From Actinomycetes bacterium (GTDB lineage: Bacteria; Actinomycetota; Acidimicrobiia; Acidimicrobiales; Acidimicrobiaceae): a stretch of DNA of 8,896 nucleotides. Below the pieces are notes generated by a model that saw only the letters and a program-made list of their open reading frames with translations, did not search any database and was not told the DNA's origin. Positions 1 through 5,721 of this stretch are shown piece after piece. Numbering within the stretch: the stretch's first letter is position 1; each line of letters begins with the position of its first letter. The DNA lies in NCBI GenBank assembly GCA_021790495.1, contig JAJYGZ010000376.1, forward strand, positions 1-8,896. Reading direction: 5' to 3'. A program made the translations under genes and the position numbers.

Positions 1-210
1 GCCGAGATCGTGGCGCTTATGGCTCGATTCGAGGCTGAAGGTGGGGGAAGCGATGCTGATGCGTTGGTCGAAGTCGAGCACTTGCTTTCTGACTGGAGAA
101 AGGCACTTTTTCTCTCGATCGACGCGATACGCGCCGAACTTGTGGTTCGTTACCGGGGGGATGCGTCCATGGTCGATGATCTGTTGGCCAAAGTGATAAG
201 CGGCGAATAG
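1..210 (+). CDS. 3' end of an unrecognised protein-coding gene (5' partial)
   Basis: The reading frame is open from the first base of the window and stops with TAG at 208-210, giving about 69 visible residues. The visible part is soluble, charged and probably helical, with acidic stretches around GGGSDADALVEVEHLL and a C-terminus ending LLAKVISGE. I see no membrane segment, signal peptide or catalytic motif, and I do not recognise the family. In-frame GTG (10) and ATG (19) codons exist, but the frame is already open upstream and the few bases before them show no convincing ribosome binding site. The reading as the C-terminus of a longer gene is therefore preferred over a complete small protein. 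It is followed by 142 bp of non-coding sequence, so it is probably not tightly coupled to the glycosyltransferase gene downstream. Confidence 0.5.
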   Translation, partial: AEIVALMARFEAEGGGSDADALVEVEHLLSDWRKALFLSIDAIRAELVVRYRGDASMVDDLLAKVISGE

Positions 211-352
211 TTGTCTTTAGGGCTGTGGCCATCCTTCGGATGTGTTAGGGCCGTGATCCGGTGCTCCGTCGGCGTCGCACCACGAAATGAAGATCGCCAA
301 TTTTGAAACAAGTGGGGACGATTTCTTGTTGGTCTTTTTTAGTTAGCCGACG
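211..352. other. Intergenic region upstream of the mshA-like gene
   Basis: This 142-bp region carries no credible gene. It contains a short inverted repeat (CATCC 230-234 / GGATG 238-242, 3-nt loop). A second one near its 3' end (307-312 / 325-330), followed by a T-run, is listed separately. I could not find a convincing -35/-10 pair. A promoter for the mshA-like gene would be expected here but is not resolved by eye. Confidence 0.5.
307..340 (+). terminator. Weak hairpin followed by six T residues; possible terminator or attenuator
   Basis: AACAAG (307-312) can pair with CTTGTT (325-330) across a 12-nt loop, and TTTTTT follows at 335-340. This has the general form of an intrinsic terminator for the upstream partial gene. 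The stem is only 6 bp, mostly A/T, and the T-run starts 4 nt after it, so stability would be poor. It sits 12 nt before the TTG start of the next gene, which is close for a simple terminator and may mean that it is chance or an attenuator. Confidence 0.22.
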
Positions 353-1630
353 TTGAGCAAGAATTTGAGTAAGCAAGCCATTAATATGCCAAATTTTGCG
401 GTTGTTTCGCTGCATAGTTCGCCGTTGGATCAGCCCGGAGTTGGCGACGGCGGCGGTATGAATGTCTACGTGCGCCAATTGAGTTCAGCCATTGCCCGTC
501 TTGGCTCGCACGTGAGTGTTTACACGAGGGCGGTTTCGCCAAACCAGCCTGCGTCTCAGCAGGTAGAGCCGGGGTTGGTTGTCCACAACGTTCCGGCTGG
601 GGACCTACAACCTCTTGCCAAGGAAGATCTCCCAGAACTCGTCTCGGAATTTACCGAAAACGTCATCCAGCGTATTTCCCTAAGTTCTGCCGAGATGCCA
701 GACGTAGTGCATGGCAACTACTGGCTCTCTGGACTCGCAGCACATCAGCTCAAGCACCACTACGGAATTCCGATGCTCACGACTTTTCACACCCTGGAAA
801 AGGTCAAGGCAGATGGGAGGTCTGGGCCAGACGATCGCGTCGAGGGGAAGATCCGGATTGATGCCGAGGACCAGGTCGCCGCTTGCTCTGATGTGGTACT
901 TGCCTCTTGCGACCACGAAGCGGCTGACTTGGAGCGATATTTGGACGTTCCGCCCGAACGCCTGAAAGTGGTGGGGCTCGGAGTCGAGCACGCACTTTTT
1001 GCGCCGGGTGACAAAGCCATGGCGCGTCGCGCCGTCAATTTGCCTGATGACGGCAAAATAGTGCTCTATGTGGGACGAATCCAGCCGCTCAAAGGTCTTT
1101 TATTGGCCACCCAGGCGTTTGAGACACTTTTGTGGGACCATCCCGACGCCTACTTTGTGATCGTCGGCGGACCCTCGGGGCACCTTGGCAAGGTCGAGCT
1201 GAGCAGATGCATAGCTCTGGCGACGCGAAAAGGGTTTTCCGATCGGATTATTTTTAGAGACCCCGAACCCCATTTGCGCTTGGCCAGTTATTATCGTGGC
1301 GCTGACGTCGTAGTGGTCCCGTCCAGGAGCGAGTCGTTTGGACTCGTAGCCCTAGAGGCCATGGCGTGCGGAACTGCCGTTGTAGCTTCGAAGGTTGGTG
1401 GCCTAAATTCGTTGGTGACTCCTGGAAAGACCGGCTTTCTCGTTGAGGAGCGGAGTCCGTGGGCCTTCGCCGAGGCGATGGGATCCATTTTAGGCGGAAA
1501 GCTCAGCGCATCGAAGGTGGAAAGAGCGACCGTGGACTTCGCACGAGCATACTCTTGGCGCAAGGCTGGGGGGGCTGTGCTCGATATCGTGGGGGCGCTC
1601 GCCTCTCGGGAATTGACCGAATGCCTCTAG
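353..1630 (+). CDS. mshA: MshA-like family 4 glycosyltransferase (D-inositol-3-phosphate glycosyltransferase type)
   Basis: A GT-B fold, retaining GT4 enzyme of 425 residues, within the usual size range for MshA. Known MshA proteins transfer N-acetylglucosamine from UDP-GlcNAc to inositol phosphate, the first step of mycothiol synthesis in the cytosol. Visible motifs are the N-terminal glycine-rich loop GDGGGMNVY (31-39), HGNYWLSG (120-127), FHTLEKVK (145-152), GRIQPLKG (241-248), GGPSG (272-276) and the nucleotide-sugar EX7E motif with E327 and E335 in SESFGLVALEAMACG. HTLxKVK and GRIQPLK are characteristic of MshA relatives. The chosen start is TTG 353; TTG 365 or ATG 386 are possible, because family homology begins near NFAVVSLHSSPL (residue 14 on). 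No start has a strong ribosome binding site. A YbjN-domain gene follows with a 10-bp overlap, as beside mycobacterial mshA. A different inositol- or sugar-specific GT4 enzyme is the main alternative. Confidence 0.82.
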   Translation: MSKNLSKQAINMPNFAVVSLHSSPLDQPGVGDGGGMNVYVRQLSSAIARLGSHVSVYTRAVSPNQPASQQVEPGLVVHNVPAGDLQPLAKEDLPELVSEFTENVIQRISLSSAEMPDVVHGNYWLSGLAAHQLKHHYGIPMLTTFHTLEKVKADGRSGPDDRVEGKIRIDAEDQVAACSDVVLASCDHEAADLERYLDVPPERLKVVGLGVEHALFAPGDKAMARRAVNLPDDGKIVLYVGRIQPLKGLLLATQAFETLLWDHPDAYFVIVGGPSGHLGKVELSRCIALATRKGFSDRIIFRDPEPHLRLASYYRGADVVVVPSRSESFGLVALEAMACGTAVVASKVGGLNSLVTPGKTGFLVEERSPWAFAEAMGSILGGKLSASKVERATVDFARAYSWRKAGGAVLDIVGALASRELTECL

Positions 1631-2100
1631 GGGCGCCCTTGGTGACGTTATCGCGTCGCTCGGAGATCTTTGTTTTGATTGGTGAATGCTTAGCCGTCCT
1701 GGCGGTAAAGCATTTGTCCTGGATCCGCTTCGACGAAGATCCCGAGGCCTGGAGCTTCTATGCCCGTATTTCGACCGCCTCGAAGCGCGTCATTACTCTT
1801 CGCGTTACCGTTGGCGAGAGAACCACTGAGTTTGAGACGTATTTCATGCCTCATCCCGAAGAGAACGTGGCGGAAACGTTGGAATATCTGCTGCGATGCG
1901 GCGTGAAGACCTATCCCTATCATTTTGTCATCGGAGTCGAAGATGCGGTCTACCTGCGATCCGCGATCGACACCTCGTTGATCGATGAGGTGGTATTGGA
2001 TCTGTATCTTGGCGCCGCAGTTCACTATTCCGAGAGCTATTTTCCCGTCGCGATGAGCATAGGTTTCCCGTCGCGATATCGATACAGCCCAAATCAATAG
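1621..2100 (+). CDS. YbjN-domain protein, mshA-linked
   Basis: A 159-residue protein resembling the YbjN-domain proteins encoded next to mshA in many actinobacteria. Those have no established biochemical role; some databases call them putative sensory transduction regulators, and the YbjN fold resembles type III secretion chaperones. The recognisable pattern is a beta strand at RVITLRVTVGER (56-67), then YFMPHPEENVAETLEYLLRC (74-93), YPYHFVIGVEDAVYLRSAID (98-117) and a final helix ending near MSIGFPSR (145-152). I see no signal peptide and no convincing membrane span. ATG 1621 overlaps the end of the glycosyltransferase gene by 10 bp with CGGGA about 9 nt upstream. GTG 1642 is an equally possible start, and the first 25 or so residues do not match the family. 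The frame also stays open upstream inside mshA, but that part looks like an out-of-frame shadow. Confidence 0.75.
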   Translation: MPLGAPLVTLSRRSEIFVLIGECLAVLAVKHLSWIRFDEDPEAWSFYARISTASKRVITLRVTVGERTTEFETYFMPHPEENVAETLEYLLRCGVKTYPYHFVIGVEDAVYLRSAIDTSLIDEVVLDLYLGAAVHYSESYFPVAMSIGFPSRYRYSPNQ

Positions 2101-2101
2101 C

Positions 2102-2119
2102 GACGGCCTTTGCGCCGTC
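2102..2119 (+). terminator. GC-rich hairpin directly after the YbjN-domain gene
   Basis: GACGGC (2102-2107) and GCCGTC (2114-2119) form a perfect 6-bp stem with a 6-nt loop, starting one base after the TAG stop codon at 2098-2100. No T-run follows. A U-less hairpin directly after a stop, before a gene with its own promoter-like hexamer, fits a transcript end or an mRNA-stabilising stem. Either is inference. Confidence 0.38.
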
Positions 2120-2137
2120 TCCTCGGGACTTAAGCGT

Positions 2138-2143
2138 TATTGT
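2138..2143 (+). promoter_or_regulatory. Possible -10 hexamer of a leaderless proC promoter
   Basis: TATTGT fits the actinobacterial -10 consensus TANNNT and lies 7 nt before the proC ATG at 2151. This would place the transcription start on or near the A of the start codon. No good -35 is visible at the expected distance. The only Shine-Dalgarno-like bases (AGG 2146-2148) lie 2 nt from ATG, too close to work, which supports a leaderless reading. Confidence 0.35.
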
Positions 2144-2150
2144 CTAGGTC

Positions 2151-2957
2151 ATGGTCGAGCTATTGCTAGTGGGATGCGGGAAAATGGGTCGAGCGCTGCT
2201 CGAGGGCATCTTGGACTCCGAAGTCCTGTCGGCGGCGTCCGTTGCGGTGATTGAACCAAACGCAGATCTCCAGGGGTCTATCGCCGCTGCACATCCCGCC
2301 GTCCAGATTGCAAGTGAGCCGGTGCCGGCCAAAGTTTGTGTCATTGCCACCAAGCCATCCGAGGTGCCCGCAGTAATTTCGTCACTGAGCGGACTCTCGA
2401 TCGAGGCCGTCATCTCGATCGCCGCTGGCATTACCACCTCTGCGATCGAGGCCGCACTCGCCAACAAAACGCCAGTTATTCGCGCCATGCCGAATACCCC
2501 GGCCCAGATTGGCATGGGGATCACCGCGATCTGCGGGGGGACTTTCGCTGGGCCGCGAGAGATGGCTCGAGCCGAGGAGCTGCTTGGGACCTTCGGCGAA
2601 GTGATTGTGGTAACTGAAAAGCAGATCGACGCCGTCACCGCGATCTCGGGTTCGGGGCCGGCATATGTCTACTACTTCGCTGAGGCGATGATCGATGCTG
2701 GCATCGAACTGGGCCTCAGTGCCGAACTGGCTTCAAAACTCGCCATCGCTACGCTCGCGGGATCGGCGGAGTTGCTGCGGCGCCGTCCCGGCGACACCCG
2801 AGCGCTGCGCCTGGAGGTATCTTCCCCGGGCGGAACCACGATTGCGGCTACCAACAAGTTTGAAGAATTAGGCGTCAGTGGCGGAATCATTGCCGGTATT
2901 CGCGCGAGTTACGACAAGAGTCGAGCGCTTGGGGCTCGAACGGGAGATGCTAAATGA
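2151..2957 (+). CDS. proC: Pyrroline-5-carboxylate reductase
   Basis: ProC performs the last step of proline synthesis, reducing 1-pyrroline-5-carboxylate to L-proline with NAD(P)H in the cytosol. The 268 residues match the family length (E. coli about 269). The N-terminal Rossmann fold shows LLLVGCGKMGRALLEG (4-19) with the dinucleotide glycine loop, then VIATKPSEVPAVI (64-76), ISIAAGIT (89-96) and VIRAMPNTPAQIGMGITAI (109-127). The C-terminal dimerisation and active-site domain has AVTAISGSGPAYVYYFAEAM (161-180) and the signature EVSSPGGTTIAA (222-233), followed by NKFEELGVSGGIIAGIRA. Start ATG 2151 puts the beta-strand of the fold at residue 3, as expected. The gene ends 4 bp from the convergent minus-strand gene, so the two transcripts must share or overlap a termination zone. 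No key residue appears to be missing. Confidence 0.96.
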   Translation: MVELLLVGCGKMGRALLEGILDSEVLSAASVAVIEPNADLQGSIAAAHPAVQIASEPVPAKVCVIATKPSEVPAVISSLSGLSIEAVISIAAGITTSAIEAALANKTPVIRAMPNTPAQIGMGITAICGGTFAGPREMARAEELLGTFGEVIVVTEKQIDAVTAISGSGPAYVYYFAEAMIDAGIELGLSAELASKLAIATLAGSAELLRRRPGDTRALRLEVSSPGGTTIAATNKFEELGVSGGIIAGIRASYDKSRALGARTGDAK

Positions 2958-2961
2958 GACA

Positions 2962-3663
2962 CTACCCGGCCTGGCTCGGAGCGGTCTGCAACTGAGGTTG
3001 GGGCGCTTTCGGGGCGCTAGTTGCAACCACGAAGCCGAAATAGATGACAGTAATACCGATAACGAGGGTTATCGAGAACGCGGTCATCGCGTTGAAGACC
3101 GAGTTGAGTAGACCGCTTGCGCCGGTGATTGCGGTTCCAATCGCAATCAGTGCGTTTGAGATTCGAAATCGCGTAGTGCGCGTGCGCATGAAGGAGTAGA
3201 TCGCTCCGCCAAATACCACCATCGCACCGACCCCGGATCCTACCCCAGCAAATATGCGGGGCAGTGCACTGAAGACTTTGGAGCCCTGGGCGAGCTGATG
3301 GACGGGCAAAGCGTGCGTGATTGGCGCTGCCAAAAGAATTCCCGCGGCAAAACAGGATGAAAGCATCAGGGCAGATGCGACTTTGTTCCCTACCTTCTCC
3401 CCCCATTGCAGATATACAGTTCCAAGTGCGAGGAAAGGCACGTTCAATATCGCGCCGAAAAGGTAGAAGATCTTGAATAGCAGGGGATTCCAGCCCATTT
3501 GGGCTCCGAGAGCGAGAGCGAAAGCCGCAATCGCGAACATCAAGAGTGAAGTCGCCCAGGCGAGTTCATGCTTGCGCTTCTTGTCGAGCCAGCGCTCGAA
3601 TGTAGAGAGCGAAAATGCAACTCCGATGAGAGTCGCGATTGCTGCGGTCACAACCTCTACCAT
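2962..3663 (-). CDS. Seven-transmembrane protein of unknown function
   Basis: A 233-residue integral membrane protein; I cannot assign a function. Hydrophobic segments appear at about 2-21, 37-56, 62-84, 95-115, 135-158, 168-187 and 192-214, giving seven probable membrane helices. A basic loop ERWLDKKRKHELAWA (23-37) lies between the first two. The C-terminal tail (about 217-233) is rich in Pro, Gln and Ala. The pattern of a basic loop, HELAW, then FYLFGAILNVPFLALGTVYL (66-85) resembles a widespread uncharacterised actinobacterial family, by memory only. No cofactor-binding or transport signature is evident. ATG 3663 is preferred because TAGGTT and AGGTTGGG lie just upstream; a TTG at 3672 would add three residues. 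It is divergent from the tetrapyrrole operon and convergent with proC, so its position does not reveal its role. Confidence 0.78.
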   Translation of the reverse strand: MVEVVTAAIATLIGVAFSLSTFERWLDKKRKHELAWATSLLMFAIAAFALALGAQMGWNPLLFKIFYLFGAILNVPFLALGTVYLQWGEKVGNKVASALMLSSCFAAGILLAAPITHALPVHQLAQGSKVFSALPRIFAGVGSGVGAMVVFGGAIYSFMRTRTTRFRISNALIAIGTAITGASGLLNSVFNAMTAFSITLVIGITVIYFGFVVATSAPKAPQPQLQTAPSQAG

Positions 3664-3670
3664 GGCACCC

Positions 3671-3676
3671 AACCTA
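3671..3676 (-). promoter_or_regulatory. TAGGTT: possible -10 hexamer or Shine-Dalgarno of the membrane-protein gene
   Basis: On the minus strand TAGGTT fits TANNNT and is followed by 7 nt and the ATG at 3663, the spacing expected for a leaderless transcript. The AGG within it lies 9 nt from ATG, so it could equally be a Shine-Dalgarno site. The same CTAGGTTGG context, at the same distance, precedes the GTG of cobA/hemD. Confidence 0.3.
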
Positions 3677-3722
3677 GACCAGATTTGCTACTCGTTTCAC
3701 GGAGATCGCAAGCGCTACAGTG

Positions 3723-3744
3723 TAGATTCGCACCATTGGCGAAT
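3723..3744 (+). promoter_or_regulatory. Possible -10 element with overlapping dyad in the divergent promoter region
   Basis: TAGATT (3723-3728) fits the TANNNT -10 consensus and would start transcription about 30 nt upstream of the Met8-like gene. It overlaps an inverted repeat, ATTCGC (3726-3731) and GCGAAT (3739-3744), with a 7-bp spacer. A dyad over the -10 and start site is a classic position for a repressor operator. No clear -35 is visible and the arms are only 6 bp, so this remains tentative. Confidence 0.3.
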
Positions 3745-3766
3745 TGAGGCTCGAGGCGGATCCGCG

Positions 3767-4480
3767 ATGATGATGGAACTTGATTTTGGGGCCACTTCGG
3801 TTCTGATGGTTGGAGCGGGGCGAGTCGCGGCACGGAAACTCTTAGCAATGGGCGATCTTCCTGGTACCTTGAGGGTCGTGGCGCCGCAGTTCTCCGCCGC
3901 TTTCGTGGACTTGCTCGCCTCGATGGCGACAAATATCGATCGATCGGTTTTTACGGCAATTTCTCAGCGAGATTGGTTAGAATCGCAAGGCGACGTAGCG
4001 AGAGTTGTTTTTGATACGCGCGGCAAGACTGTCGAACTGATAAGGCGGGCGTTTCGAGATGGAGATTTGGACGGCTGTCCGGTAGTCTTTGCGACCAGTA
4101 GCGATGCAACGCTGAACGGGCGGATTGCCGTGGCGCAGAAGAGCTTGGGTTTCTTCGTAAGTGACGCAAGCAACGCTAGTAGTGGTAACCTTCGGAGTGT
4201 TGCAAACGCGAAGTTTGAGAATCTCGAAGTCGGCGTGGCGTCGAATGACGCTGTTCCGGCGGTGAGCAGGTGGATTTGTGGCAAGCTTGCCGAGCAGGTA
4301 AGTCCGGCGCTAGATAGATTTGTCGGGCTTTGTGCAAGGGTGCGGGAAGAGGCCAAACGGGTGGGAATTAGCACGCGCGATGGAGCGTGGGATCAGGTGC
4401 TGAGTTCGAATGCGCTTGCTTTGCTTGAGACCGGTGACGATGAATTGGCTATGGGTGAAATAAGACGATGCCTGTTGTAG
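3767..4480 (+). CDS. Met8/CysG-N-like precorrin-2 dehydrogenase (siroheme synthase N-terminal family)
   Basis: The family oxidises precorrin-2 to sirohydrochlorin with NAD+, and some members also insert Fe2+ to give siroheme. In this 237-residue protein the NAD-binding loop is SVLMVGAGRVAARKLL (11-26), followed by LRVVAPQF (35-42), IRRAFRDGDLDG (92-103) and VVFATSSDATLNGRIA (106-121). FFVSDAS (129-135) places D133 where the catalytic Asp of Met8p/CysG lies. It is divergent: the usual SSGGTSP motif is replaced by ASNDAVP (158-164), and about 35 extra residues (roughly 53-90) separate the Rossmann strands. Three consecutive ATGs lie at 3767, 3770 and 3773. GAGG at 3753-3756 lies 10 nt before the first, so 3767 is chosen. 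A 10-bp palindrome, GCGGATCCGC (3756-3765), between them could partly hide that site. The gene overlaps hemA by 13 bp and may instead serve a role tied to haem synthesis. Confidence 0.78.
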   Translation: MMMELDFGATSVLMVGAGRVAARKLLAMGDLPGTLRVVAPQFSAAFVDLLASMATNIDRSVFTAISQRDWLESQGDVARVVFDTRGKTVELIRRAFRDGDLDGCPVVFATSSDATLNGRIAVAQKSLGFFVSDASNASSGNLRSVANAKFENLEVGVASNDAVPAVSRWICGKLAEQVSPALDRFVGLCARVREEAKRVGISTRDGAWDQVLSSNALALLETGDDELAMGEIRRCLL

Positions 4481-5721
4481 CGGTAGGAATTTCTCAGCGG
4501 GAACTTGGTTCGCGGGATTTTTCGGATTTCGCCCTTGGGGATTCGCAGGTAACGCCCTGTCTGAAGTCTCTGGTGGCATCGGAGCTCGTAGAAGAAGCGG
4601 TCATACTTTCCACCTGCGCTCGTACCGAAGTCTTTGCGGTGGTTTCATCGTTCCACGCCGGAATCGACGAGATCATCGCGGTAGTAGCCGATTGCATCAA
4701 GGCGCCTCGATCCAAGATCTCTGAAGTGGCGCACGTCTATTACGATGCTGGCGCGACGCGTCATCTCTTCCGCCTCGCCGCGGGCCTCGAATCCCAGATT
4801 ATCGGCGAGTCAGAAATAATTGGCCAGGTAAAACGGGCCTATGTCAAAGCGCACGAGCTGAATTCAACCGGACCGAGCCTGGAGAAACTATTCCAGCGCG
4901 CCCTTGAGGTTGGCAAGCGTGTTCGCACCGAAACCACGATTTCCCGGGGCGTTACCTCCTCTGCGTACGCAGCAACCGAGCTGCTCGCGAGGGTACGGCC
5001 CGATCTATCTCGGGCGCTAGTGGTGGGAGCGGGAGAGATCGGCTCCAAAGTCGCCCAAGCTTTGATCGATCGCGGAATTGAGGTTCATCTGGCTAACCGG
5101 AGCGAGACGAGGGGCGAACTCATCGCTGGCGAACTCGGTGCGCAGAGCGTTCCGTTCGAATTTGCCTTGGCGAATCTCGGCGACTACGACGCTACCTTTT
5201 TCGCGACTGGCTCCACTAGTTATTTGGTAGAGAAATCAGCCGTCAATGAGATCATTTCCAGGGAGATTGTCGGTCAAGAACTGGTCTTGGTCGACCTTGG
5301 GATGCCGCGCAACGTCGACCCGGAACTTTCGGAGTTGGCCTCGGTCTCGCTCCTAGATCTAGATGCGGTCTATCTGTACCTGGATGAGCAGATGGATCAG
5401 CGGAGATCACAAGTCTCGGTGGCGGAGGAGATTATTGACGCGGAGGTTTCCGAGTTCAGCTCGCGTGCGGCGCACGCGGCGAGCCTTACCCCGACTATCA
5501 CCTCGTTCTATGAGATGGCCGAAAATATCAAGCTCGCGGAACTCGCCAGATTTCGAACCAAGTTTGAGGGTCTCGATCCGGCACAGTTAAAGGCCGTGGA
5601 AGCACTGGCCGGCGGCATCGTTGCAAAGGTGCTTCACCAGCCGGTTGCGCGACTCAAAGAGACGAGTGTGGAGAGGGCAGAGAAGTTAGCGGAGGCTCTC
5701 AGCTTCCTTTTTGACTTGTGA
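4468..5721 (+). CDS. hemA: Glutamyl-tRNA reductase
   Basis: HemA reduces glutamate charged on tRNA-Glu to glutamate-1-semialdehyde with NADPH, the committed and usually regulated step of C5-pathway tetrapyrrole synthesis. At 417 residues it has the family length. The catalytic domain shows VILSTCARTEVF (46-57) with nucleophile C50, then ATRHLFRLAAGLES (96-109) with H99, both at their E. coli numbering, then IIGESEIIGQVK (111-122). The NADPH domain has RALVVGAGEIGSKVA (182-196) and VLVDLGMPRNVDPEL (273-287). The C-terminal helical dimerisation domain includes KVLHQPVARLKE (387-398). Two oddities: the usual STCNR has Ala in place of Asn, and the N-terminal GL(N/S)HR motif reads GISQR, losing its conserved His. 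ATG 4468 lies inside the preceding gene (13-bp overlap), with GGTGAAA 7 nt upstream. The stop overlaps the hemC start, so all three genes are probably co-translated. Confidence 0.95.
   Translation: MPVVAVGISQRELGSRDFSDFALGDSQVTPCLKSLVASELVEEAVILSTCARTEVFAVVSSFHAGIDEIIAVVADCIKAPRSKISEVAHVYYDAGATRHLFRLAAGLESQIIGESEIIGQVKRAYVKAHELNSTGPSLEKLFQRALEVGKRVRTETTISRGVTSSAYAATELLARVRPDLSRALVVGAGEIGSKVAQALIDRGIEVHLANRSETRGELIAGELGAQSVPFEFALANLGDYDATFFATGSTSYLVEKSAVNEIISREIVGQELVLVDLGMPRNVDPELSELASVSLLDLDAVYLYLDEQMDQRRSQVSVAEEIIDAEVSEFSSRAAHAASLTPTITSFYEMAENIKLAELARFRTKFEGLDPAQLKAVEALAGGIVAKVLHQPVARLKETSVERAEKLAEALSFLFDL

Noticed and set aside
227..252. Small hairpin and GGCC repeats after the partial gene as a terminator
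   Set aside because: The central stem is 5 bp with a 3-nt loop, no T-run follows, and the outer GGCC pairing is interrupted, so support is too weak for a terminator call.
1459..1620. Upstream extension of the YbjN-domain frame inside mshA
   Set aside because: It is out of frame with well-supported mshA coding sequence and rich in Arg/Gly, typical of a shadow frame.
1690..2097. 135-codon open frame antisense to the YbjN-domain gene
   Set aside because: The plus-strand frame matches a known family in a conserved context; the antisense product has no recognisable motif.
3662..3664. ATG 3662 as start of the Met8-like gene
   Set aside because: It would overlap the divergent ATG (CCATGG) and leave no room for promoters. 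The added 35 residues do not look like the family.
3473..3766. N-terminal extension of the Met8-like frame by about 98 residues
   Set aside because: Positions 3473-3663 are antisense to the 7-TM gene and the translated extension has no family similarity. The conserved NAD-binding fold begins right after the ATGs at 3767-3773, which have a GAGG site upstream.
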